From: Caryophanales bacterium UBA4691
GTDB taxonomy: Bacteria; Bacillota_I; Bacilli_A; RFN20; CAG-826
DNA length: 64,000 nucleotides
Reading direction: 5' to 3'
NCBI GenBank assembly: GCA_002404865.1
Contig: DHKP01000007.1
Span: 82,714 to 146,713, forward strand
In this document: positions 33,295 through 40,635 of the stretch, piece by piece
Layout: each line of letters opens with the position of its first letter
How positions within the stretch are numbered: the stretch's first letter is position 1
Position numbers and translations under genes: made by a program
The notes under the pieces: model-generated
The model's input: only the letters and a program-made list of their open reading frames with translations
What the model was told of the DNA's origin: nothing
The model's database searches: none

Positions 33295-33341
33295 AAGAGA
33301 TAGCATTAGCTGTTAATAGGTAAAATGCTATCTCTTTTTAC
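33295..33341 (+). terminator. Terminator after the AraC gene
   Basis: A 13-bp perfect stem AAGAGATAGCATT/AATGCTATCTCTT (33295-33307/33324-33336), then TTTTA. Confidence 0.8.
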
Positions 33342-33486
33342 GTTTAATTAATATATTCTTAGTCCCATAAGAAGGAACCATCAATCGTTCCATAGCAACA
33401 TCTATCGTCCCGTTGATAAGGCTTTCGTTCCGTTGCAATATGTAAAAAGAAAAAGAGCCTCTTAAAAATGCCGTTTGACACTTCAA
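33328..33486 (-). pseudogene. Possible coding remnant (about 52 codons)
   Basis: An open minus-strand frame from a TTG at 33486 to TAG at 33328, with a plausible composition (INGTIDVAMERLMVPSYGTK). It has no ribosome site, and its end overlaps the AraC terminator. It could be the tail of a gene brought in with the AraC segment, or a chance frame. Related CGTTCC-type words recur three times within it. Confidence 0.25.
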
Positions 33487-33577
33487 AAAGACTCTATATT
33501 TTGTTGGCAGAAAGGATAAATGTTCCTATCTGCAAAAAAGGTCTGACACAATTTGTATCAAACCTATGCTTTTCTTA

Positions 33578-33669
33578 TGGCGGAGGCGGAGAGATTTGAA
33601 CTCTCGCTGGAAGAAACTCCCACTAACAGATTAGCAATCTGCCCCCTTCGGCCTCTTGGGTACGCCTCC
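33578..33669 (-). tRNA. tRNA-Ser (GCT)
   Basis: Class II tRNA with a long variable arm. Acceptor GGAGGCG/CGCCTCC, anticodon loop TTGCTAA with anticodon GCT, T-loop TTCAAAT, encoded CCA. Confidence 0.95.
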
Positions 33670-33710
33670 GTGCCGGAATATACTAGCACAAACCAGTAAG
33701 AAGTTACTAG

Positions 33711-33726
33711 AAACTTTCGAAAGTTT
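33711..33726. promoter_or_regulatory. Perfect 16-bp palindrome, possible operator
   Basis: AAACTTTCGAAAGTTT is its own reverse complement. It lies between the divergent tRNA-Ser(GCT) and membrane-protein genes, about 40 bases upstream of the tRNA and 140 before the protein gene. Confidence 0.35.
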
Positions 33727-33832
33727 TATTGGAAACTCAAGATTTGGGAGAGCAAAACAGAAATTCAACACAGTTTTTATTAAAATAAGCAATGAACGCG
33801 ATAGAGAATTGATTCATTGAAGAGTCATTTTC

Positions 33833-33860
33833 TTGCGAATCGAAAGGTGGGTTTTATAAT
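33833..33860 (+). promoter_or_regulatory. Promoter of the polytopic membrane protein gene (leaderless start)
   Basis: TTGCGA (33833-33838), 16 bases, perfect TATAAT (33855-33860), then six bases to the ATG at 33867. No Shine-Dalgarno site. Confidence 0.65.
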
Positions 33861-33866
33861 GTTGCC

Positions 33867-35228
33867 ATGGTAGAAAATAAAGAAGAATCGGAATGCGCTC
33901 GTAGAGCAATTCGTAACGCGATAGCCTTTTTAATAGCTTCAACTTGTTTTTTAGCGTATTGGATTACCTTTTTATTGATGGGCGTCGCCGAACGCCCAAA
34001 GAATTATTCTTTATATTTATTCTTTGTTATCCTCGAATTAGTATTCCATTCGCTCATCATTGTTTTTACTTCTCTTTCTCTTCGGAAAAAGCACCATAAG
34101 CATTATCAATTTTTCTTCACAGGGAACTGGATTTTATTATCCATTGCCACTTTCCCATTGCCGTTCGCCTATTTGTTTAGCGCAGGTATGAATAACGTTC
34201 CTCTCGATAATGAGGTGGCTAGCATGGCTACTCCCACCACAATTCTATGCATCCTCGCTCTATTTTTCGCATCTGCAGCCCTAGAAAAATATCAGGAGCG
34301 CGACATTAGCGCACATAAGACTTTTATTCGGCTCATGGTAGGGACTTTATTTGCGGCAGCCTTATATGTCTTTGGCTCAATGATTTACAAAATCAGCGTG
34401 AATACAAATCCTAGCGGAATGCTCACTACGATTTATTTTTATGTCGCATTGGCTTTTATCTATTTAGCCATATGCGTTTATGGCGCAATCAGCGTCACTA
34501 AAGAAATGTCTATCACTTCCTTGGACGAAAAGCGAAAAGTCCCCGATTCGAAGCATTCTTTATTTCGGATCGCGAATGGTTTTTATTTAGCCTATTCCTT
34601 AATCAATATCGTGATGGACTCCTATAATCTTGCTTCGGCGATAAAAAACGATAACGTCATTACAAATATCAGATTCGGAAGGGTCGATTCCTTCTTGCTA
34701 TTAGGAAATGAAATATTTTTGTTCCTCATTCATTCTTTTTTGCTTCTATACGCATTCATTCTCCTTCACGCCAAAAATGAAGAAAAACAAAGAGATCCAT
34801 TGTTCTCCTTATCAGTATTAAGTGTTTTGTTTTGCCTTTCTTACGCGGTACCAGGAATTGTGGGAGGAAATGGAATCGTAAAAACGTATTTATCGTCTCG
34901 CGTAAATATGATCCCTTATATCATTCCAGAATTCTCCATCATTACATTTGCGGTCATCGGAGTGGGAACTAGTCTTGCTGGTTTATTTTTTGTAGGCCAT
35001 AGAAGGATCGATGCTGCAATATTCATCGCGGTTGCTTCTTTTATGATGGTCGGCGTCACAATCGCATTATTCGCTGGTGAAATCTATTTGCTCGTCAATG
35101 AAAAATCTACGTTCTTTCAAAGTATAAGCGTCCTAGTCGAATCGCTTCCTGATTTAGCCTTGGTGACTATCAATCTTCTCGCCTTAGCAAAAGAATATCC
35201 CCAAAAAGAAAAAATCGCCTCAAAGTGA
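33867..35228 (+). CDS. Hypothetical polytopic membrane protein
   Basis: 453-residue protein with about twelve hydrophobic segments spread over its whole length (first at ~20-40, last at ~420-445), short loops and a charged N terminus. No transporter signature was recognised. The number of helices fits a transporter or a sensor without soluble domain. Single gene with a leaderless promoter, ending in a terminator shared with proS. Function unknown. Confidence 0.8.
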   Translation: MVENKEESECARRAIRNAIAFLIASTCFLAYWITFLLMGVAERPKNYSLYLFFVILELVFHSLIIVFTSLSLRKKHHKHYQFFFTGNWILLSIATFPLPFAYLFSAGMNNVPLDNEVASMATPTTILCILALFFASAALEKYQERDISAHKTFIRLMVGTLFAAALYVFGSMIYKISVNTNPSGMLTTIYFYVALAFIYLAICVYGAISVTKEMSITSLDEKRKVPDSKHSLFRIANGFYLAYSLINIVMDSYNLASAIKNDNVITNIRFGRVDSFLLLGNEIFLFLIHSFLLLYAFILLHAKNEEKQRDPLFSLSVLSVLFCLSYAVPGIVGGNGIVKTYLSSRVNMIPYIIPEFSIITFAVIGVGTSLAGLFFVGHRRIDAAIFIAVASFMMVGVTIALFAGEIYLLVNEKSTFFQSISVLVESLPDLALVTINLLALAKEYPQKEKIASK

Positions 35229-35241
35229 AGCGATTCTTTTT
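35213..35241. terminator. Bidirectional terminator
   Basis: An AATCGC/GCGATT stem (35213-35218/35230-35235) extended inside by TC/GA, with T-tracts on both strands. Shared by the membrane protein gene and proS. Confidence 0.75.
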
Positions 35242-36681
35242 TTAATAGGCTCTAGCGAAATAGGCAATCAATTTAGCGCTTTTCCCGCATACTGGGCATA
35301 GCGTTCCTTCTTCCACACTTTCTTTATAAATGCAGCGAGCGGTGCCGCCAAGGGTGAATTCCTTGATTTTATCTTCACATTCTACTTCACCACAAAACGC
35401 CATTTTGACATATCCGCCTTTATCGAGCATCGCCTTAAGTTCTTCTAAGGAATGGGCTTCGTAAATATGGGAATCAAGGAAAGCTTTCGCCTTGTCATAC
35501 ATTAATTTATGAATCTCTTTAAGCAAGGAAGGAATTTCTTCTTCGATGGTTTCAATCTTTGCCGTTTGCTTTTCTCCATCGACGCGGCGGGTGAGAACAG
35601 CTTCTCCTTTCGCCAAGTCACGTGGTCCGATTTCGATGCGAAGTGGGACGCCTTTCATCTCGTATTCGCTAAATTTCCATCCTGGCGTCTTTTTTGGATC
35701 ATCGTCCACTTTCACGCGGATGCCTTTTTCTTTGAGTTGCTTTGCGATAGAATTGCAGGCTTCTAAAATCCCCGCTTCTTGTTGACGAACGGGGATGATG
35801 ACGACTTGGATTGGGGCTACAAATGGAGGTAGCACTAAGCCGTTATCGTCTCCATGAACCATGATTGTTGCACCGAGTAGACGCGTAGAAACCCCCCAAG
35901 AAGTTTGATGGGGGATAGATAAATGGTTATCTCTCCCCATGAAGGAAATGCCATAGGCTTTCGCAAATCCCTGTCCTAAATAATGGGAAGTGCCGCTTTG
36001 CAAAGCTTTACCATCATGCATCAAAGCTTCAATCGTATAAGTAGCGACGGCACCAGCAAATTTTTCGTGTTCTGTTTTTTTGCCTTTCACAAAAGGTATC
36101 GCGAGAAGTTCTTTACCGACATCATCGTAAATATCGAGGAAGGTTTTCACATTCTCTTCTGCTTCTTCTTTCGTTTCAAATAAACAGTGCCCTTCTTGCC
36201 AAAGGAATTCAGCGCCCCGGAGGAATGGACGAGTTGTCTTTTCCCAGCGAACAACCGAACACCACTGGTTATACATTTTTGGAAGGTCCCGGTAACTAGA
36301 AATTTGACGTTTGTATAATTCGCTAAATAAAATTTCACTCGTTGGACGAATGACTAATGGATCTTCTAGTTTTTTGCCGCCTCCATAAGTCGCAACAAGG
36401 GTTTCAGGAGCGAATCCTTCCACGTGCTCTTTTTCTTTGGCGAATAAAGACATTGGGATGACAAGAGGCAAATACACATTCATCGCGCCATTTTCTTTAA
36501 AACGGCGATTCATGTAATTTTGAATCTCTTCCCAAATCGCATAGCTATAGGGAAGATAATCGATGAATCCTTTCACCGAGCTATAATCCATAAGCTCTGC
36601 TTTTTTGCAAATATCGGTGTACCACTGCGCGAAATCTTCCTCGCGAGAGGTAATGGCTTGGTTTTTGATTTGTTGGCTCAT
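35242..36681 (-). CDS. proS: Prolyl-tRNA synthetase, short (archaeal/eukaryal-like) type
   Basis: 479-residue class II synthetase charging tRNA-Pro. Class II motifs are visible: RPTSEILFSELYKRQI (motif 2 entry) with FLRGAEFLWQEGH, and GDDNGLVLPP further on. The anticodon domain follows, and a C-terminal zinc-binding domain has FCGEVECE and CPVCGKSA. It lacks the ~180-residue editing insertion of the long bacterial ProS. The start at ATG 36681 has AAAGGGG upstream; earlier in-frame codons to 36708 overlap the preceding gene. Confidence 0.94.
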   Translation of the reverse strand: MSQQIKNQAITSREEDFAQWYTDICKKAELMDYSSVKGFIDYLPYSYAIWEEIQNYMNRRFKENGAMNVYLPLVIPMSLFAKEKEHVEGFAPETLVATYGGGKKLEDPLVIRPTSEILFSELYKRQISSYRDLPKMYNQWCSVVRWEKTTRPFLRGAEFLWQEGHCLFETKEEAEENVKTFLDIYDDVGKELLAIPFVKGKKTEHEKFAGAVATYTIEALMHDGKALQSGTSHYLGQGFAKAYGISFMGRDNHLSIPHQTSWGVSTRLLGATIMVHGDDNGLVLPPFVAPIQVVIIPVRQQEAGILEACNSIAKQLKEKGIRVKVDDDPKKTPGWKFSEYEMKGVPLRIEIGPRDLAKGEAVLTRRVDGEKQTAKIETIEEEIPSLLKEIHKLMYDKAKAFLDSHIYEAHSLEELKAMLDKGGYVKMAFCGEVECEDKIKEFTLGGTARCIYKESVEEGTLCPVCGKSAKLIAYFARAY

Positions 36682-36694
36682 AAGTTCCCCTTTC

Positions 36695-38506
36695 CTATTT
36701 TCGGTCAATCATTCCTTTAACGCGGTCAACGCTTTTGCTATTAATCGGCTTAAACATTGCGTCGTATGGCGCAAATGAATCACTAGAGATATACTCCACC
36801 TTGCTGCCAACCACAAGTTCAATCGCGTTCCAGTTCATTAAATTTGTGCCGATTATCGGTTTTTTATAACGCATGAGGCGTTCCACTAGCGCGTGGAGCT
36901 CACTGCGAATCGCCGTATCCATATTGGTTTCAGAACGTGAGGAGAAATCTACGAAGAAAGCATCGCATTGTTCATAAATAGAGCGCTCTAAGACAAGCGC
37001 CTTGCCCTTTAAATAGATGGCAAAGCCAAAGCCGTTTCTTTTGATGGTCGCAATGAATTTAAATAAGGTTTCGATACTAGTTGGATCGAGGTAATTAGCA
37101 ATGTCTTCTTCTTTGAACAAGAAGGTAAGGTTCGCTTCTTTTGCGGCATTATAGTGAGGGAAAAAAGAAGTAATAAGCATTCTTTCGTCCATTCTAGCAG
37201 GCAAGAACAAACGATGGTTTTTTTCCATCCTCTCAGCGACAAAAGTAGGCACTAAATGTTTGGCAATCGCCGCGAATAAACTCTTTTCGTCTTTTGCGCG
37301 AATCGCGTAGTTCTTTAATTCGTCAATCGAGCCAAAGGAGGTGCCGATTGGAATCGCGCGCGCCATATACCCATATATTTTCTTATCATTAACGTCATAT
37401 ATGGGTCGATAAGAGAAAGAAAGTTTCTTTTCGTATATAATGCGGTCCACCTCGCTCCGATAATGGAGTTCATCGGCAGGCGTGATGATTTTATCGCCTT
37501 TGGAGAAGAAAGCGAGGGTATCGCTAGTAGTTTCTGTGGCGTTATATGCGCTTTTTCTCGCTGCTTCCAATAGAGCATCGCTATCATCGGGAACATCACG
37601 GTTGCTTACAATTCCGCATTGAACTTGATATTTGGCAAAAGACGTCCTTCTTTTCCCATTATCAAGCGCTTTATCAACCCCGTCTTTTACCCGCAAAGCG
37701 TAAAAAATCGCGTTGCTCATCTCAATCATATCAAAATTCACCACGACAATTTCCGTATTCGATAAGCGAATCGCCTTTTCATTTCCGGAAACGTAAGGGA
37801 ACAAAGCGTTTTTAAAACGCAAAAAGAGATCATTGGAGACTTCGCTATCCTTTAAGTGAGGATCAAAGCCAGGGAGCCCAGTTTTGCCCCTGCATAAGGT
37901 AAAACAGAACGTATAGCCAACGTTATTACCGTTGATTTTTAAGACCTGAGCAAGCTCGCCTTCCGAAGAGAAATTTCTCATCGCAGTATGAACGGGCTTA
38001 TCAAAATGGAGCAAATAGCTTTCTAAGTGGAGTATCCCCTGCGCAACATTGACGGAATCAACATGCAAAAATGATGACATGGTTCGTCTTTCTTTCTTGA
38101 AATAAACGTCCACTTGGAGATATTTTTGCTCATTTTTCCCGCCGAGTAATCCGTCAATCCAATTTCTTACTCTTTCTTGCTCAGAGACAGGAAAAGAAGA
38201 ATAAAAGCCTTCCATCGTCGCGATTTTGACTTCGCTCATACTAGAAAGATTAAAATAGCGAACATAATTTCTCGGGCGATTTATGTAAAATACGCGGATA
38301 GATGCAGACTGATTATTGATTTCTTTTTTAAAACGATTTGTTTTGTTATTTTCAACAACGAATAAAGCGATGACTAGTGTAAGCAAAATAACAAGAATCA
38401 AACCAACTAAAAGAAAGGAAATCTGCTCGTAACTACCTTCAAATGCTTCAATAGAAGAGGCTAGAATTTGTTTTTTTGCATTTAAAAAAGAAACGGATTT
38501 TTCCAT
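36695..38506 (-). CDS. Degenerate GGDEF/EAL-fold membrane protein
   Basis: 603-residue protein. One membrane helix (about 30-50, LVGLILVILLTLVIALFVV) is followed by a ~120-residue linker domain, a GGDEF-fold domain (~170-345) and an EAL-fold domain (~350-600). Both active sites are lost. The GGDEF loop reads RLSNTEIVVV, and the EAL entry reads SYRPIYDVNDKKIYGYMARA where an active enzyme has E-A/V-L. It probably binds a ligand or protein instead of making cyclic di-GMP. Start at ATG 38506 (in-frame TTG at 38509); an extended -10 TGTTACAAT ends seven bases upstream. proS follows 13 bases after its stop, so they may share a transcript. Confidence 0.78.
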   Translation of the reverse strand: MEKSVSFLNAKKQILASSIEAFEGSYEQISFLLVGLILVILLTLVIALFVVENNKTNRFKKEINNQSASIRVFYINRPRNYVRYFNLSSMSEVKIATMEGFYSSFPVSEQERVRNWIDGLLGGKNEQKYLQVDVYFKKERRTMSSFLHVDSVNVAQGILHLESYLLHFDKPVHTAMRNFSSEGELAQVLKINGNNVGYTFCFTLCRGKTGLPGFDPHLKDSEVSNDLFLRFKNALFPYVSGNEKAIRLSNTEIVVVNFDMIEMSNAIFYALRVKDGVDKALDNGKRRTSFAKYQVQCGIVSNRDVPDDSDALLEAARKSAYNATETTSDTLAFFSKGDKIITPADELHYRSEVDRIIYEKKLSFSYRPIYDVNDKKIYGYMARAIPIGTSFGSIDELKNYAIRAKDEKSLFAAIAKHLVPTFVAERMEKNHRLFLPARMDERMLITSFFPHYNAAKEANLTFLFKEEDIANYLDPTSIETLFKFIATIKRNGFGFAIYLKGKALVLERSIYEQCDAFFVDFSSRSETNMDTAIRSELHALVERLMRYKKPIIGTNLMNWNAIELVVGSKVEYISSDSFAPYDAMFKPINSKSVDRVKGMIDRK

Positions 38507-38513
38507 CAAGGGA

Positions 38514-38519
38514 ATTGTA
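38514..38519 (-). promoter_or_regulatory. Extended -10 box of the GGDEF/EAL-like gene (leaderless start)
   Basis: TGTTACAAT on the minus strand, then seven bases to the ATG at 38506. No Shine-Dalgarno site. Confidence 0.55.
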
Positions 38520-38586
38520 ACACGTTCTAGTATGCTTTGATATGCGCATTAATAGGCGAAAAGAGGGTCAACTCTTCACTATATTC

Positions 38587-38615
38587 TTGAGGAAAGCATC
38601 GTATCGCGCTATGAT
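38587..38615 (+). promoter_or_regulatory. Promoter of tRNA-Ser(CGA)
   Basis: TTGAGG (38587-38592), 17 bases, TATGAT (38610-38615); transcription would begin about five bases before the tRNA. Confidence 0.65.
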
Positions 38616-38626
38616 TAGCGCTACTT

Positions 38627-38717
38627 GGAGAAGTACCCAAGAGGCCGAAGGGGTCAGTTTCGAAAACTGATAGTGGGCATCCGCCCAGCAGGGGTTCGAC
38701 TCCCCTCTTCTCCGCCA
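38627..38717 (+). tRNA. tRNA-Ser (CGA)
   Basis: Class II tRNA. Acceptor GGAGAAG/CTTCTCC, anticodon loop TTCGAAA with anticodon CGA, long variable arm, T-loop TTCGACT, encoded CCA. Confidence 0.95.
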
Positions 38718-38729
38718 AAATTCCAATAT

Positions 38730-38751
38730 ACGGGCTCATCCCGTTTTTTTA
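38730..38751 (+). terminator. Terminator after tRNA-Ser(CGA)
   Basis: ACGGG-CTCAT-CCCGT followed by a T-run. Confidence 0.75.
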
Positions 38752-38965
38752 TTCATCGCTAAAAATTGCAATCCAAAAAATAGAACACGAAAACAATTTT
38801 CCTTAAGCAAATTGGAAATAAAGAAAAATCTCAATAAACGTTTCGAAAGCGACTTGCCTTACCATTCTAGAAAACGCAAACTTAAAACTAGAAAAGCAAA
38901 TTACGACAGGCTAAAGGATCGAAGAAACAACTTCAAAACGGGGGCATCCACTCCCATAACTAGAA

Positions 38966-40630
38966 TCAAGCAATATTTTGATTCACGCAGCCAATCGAAT
39001 TATTGTAACTATTGCCAAGAATATCTTTTGGCCGAGAAGGGATAGAAACAGAATGATTCGAATCAAATAACCTCTTTTCACCCATATAGGCATAAACAAT
39101 ACCGTTATCAAAACCCGCGCGAGAAAATTCGTCATTTTCGAGATTTCTTTGCGCTAATGGATCGAAAGAATAATAATCTCCAATAACGTCGTTTAAATTC
39201 TGAATATCGCTAGAAGACGAATAGAAAAGGTTTTTTTCCATGACAAGTTTTGCCTTGTTGCCTAAATCAAGCGAGGAAGAAGAATGGGCGTAGATAAGAT
39301 TATTATAAAATTGCAGTGACCTATCATCCTTCACTTGTAAAAGAATCGGCGAAGTTGACGAGGAGGTGACAATCGTATTGTTGTAGCAATCCACCTTCCC
39401 AACGTAATAATTTAGATAAATAATGCCCTTGTTTCCTTTATCTGCGAGCGAAAGATTGTAACGCAAAGTCACATTATCTTTCGCACCGGCATCGTATTGG
39501 CCTGAGGCATTGCAGTTTAAGAATAAGCCAAAGGAATTATCGTGAGAATAATTGTACTGGAAAATGACATTGCGGCTTTGCAAATCGCTATCGAGCATCG
39601 CGCCATCTTGGAATTTGCCATTCGATTGTTTTTGAGCCATGTTGCGATAGCCTTCATTTCGCTCTACAAGAGTAGAATCAACGTAAGAAGTAACGATTGT
39701 GTTGCCAGCCTTACAAGTGGTTGCCGTATCATGGAGCACATTGTCTATAATCGCTCCACCAAAAAGATTTCTGACGAAGATACCGTTTTTCGCAATATAG
39801 CTAATCTCGTTACGAGCGAGCAAAACATTTTTATGGGAGCTGCGTTCAAATTTAGAATCGTAGGGAGAGACTTTGTTGACTTTAGTCCCGTTTACTTGGT
39901 ACCAAGTGGCGATTCCAACGTTAGAAACGTTTTTAATTGTGCAATCACTGACCTCGAAACCGTCAATCCTAGCCCTTCCGTCTTTGCTCCAAAGATGAAT
40001 CCCACCCGTAATCTTTGAAGACGTTGCCATACCGGCATTCTCCGCATCGCTATATCCATGAATGTCGTGAATCGATAAGTGGCGTAAGGCAATCGAAGAA
40101 TACGTCAAAATATCATTCGTGTTATTTGGGTTCGTTAGTTCCACTAAAACGCCACGTCGGTCTTTTTCCGTCCTTGAGGTGTCATAGATCTCTAAATTCT
40201 CCAATATTAAACAAGAGCAATTCAATAAGTAAACAACGCCTTTTCCAGAAATATCATTTCCTGCAATTTTTGGAAGGGAGCCTTCCCCGTAAGAAGTAAG
40301 CAAAATCGGATGATCCTTTGTCCCAGATAGATTTTTTAACTCTAATGGCGCGGAAAAAAGGCTTCCGCATTTAAAAAAGAGCCTCGTCCCTTCGTTAAAA
40401 GTGATTTTAGCGATATCAAGAAGAGAAGAATAAGGATTTTCTATCGTTCCGTCCCCGTTACTTGAAGCACTATCAAAATAATAGTCTTGATAGGGAAAAG
40501 AATCCTCGCTACTAGTTTCGTTACTACTAGAAGGATTAGCGATAGAAGGTTCAGCATCTATGCTCCCGCCGAGCGAGCAAGAGCATAGAACAAAAGTAAA
40601 TACAATGAAAAGCGAAGACTTCTTCAGCAT
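38966..40630 (-). CDS. Right-handed beta-helix lipoprotein (pectate-lyase-like)
   Basis: 554-residue predicted lipoprotein. The signal peptide ends in the lipobox LCSC, followed by a serine/asparagine-rich linker. The rest is built of short repeating strands (LILENLEIYDTS, IDGFEVSDCTIKNVSNVGI, VTLRYNLSLADKGNKGIIYL) as in right-handed parallel beta-helices of the pectate lyase type. It would act on or bind a polysaccharide at the cell surface. Its start is three bases after the GH3 stop, with no ribosome site of its own, so translation is coupled. Last gene of the surface carbohydrate operon; catalytic residues could not be assigned. Confidence 0.78.
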   Translation of the reverse strand: MLKKSSLFIVFTFVLCSCSLGGSIDAEPSIANPSSSNETSSEDSFPYQDYYFDSASSNGDGTIENPYSSLLDIAKITFNEGTRLFFKCGSLFSAPLELKNLSGTKDHPILLTSYGEGSLPKIAGNDISGKGVVYLLNCSCLILENLEIYDTSRTEKDRRGVLVELTNPNNTNDILTYSSIALRHLSIHDIHGYSDAENAGMATSSKITGGIHLWSKDGRARIDGFEVSDCTIKNVSNVGIATWYQVNGTKVNKVSPYDSKFERSSHKNVLLARNEISYIAKNGIFVRNLFGGAIIDNVLHDTATTCKAGNTIVTSYVDSTLVERNEGYRNMAQKQSNGKFQDGAMLDSDLQSRNVIFQYNYSHDNSFGLFLNCNASGQYDAGAKDNVTLRYNLSLADKGNKGIIYLNYYVGKVDCYNNTIVTSSSTSPILLQVKDDRSLQFYNNLIYAHSSSSLDLGNKAKLVMEKNLFYSSSSDIQNLNDVIGDYYSFDPLAQRNLENDEFSRAGFDNGIVYAYMGEKRLFDSNHSVSIPSRPKDILGNSYNNSIGCVNQNIA

Positions 40631-40635
40631 AATCG

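Noticed and set aside
38812..39045. A 77-codon basic frame downstream of tRNA-Ser(CGA)
   Set aside because: It starts with TTG, lacks a ribosome site and overlaps the end of the beta-helix gene by about 80 bases; probably chance.
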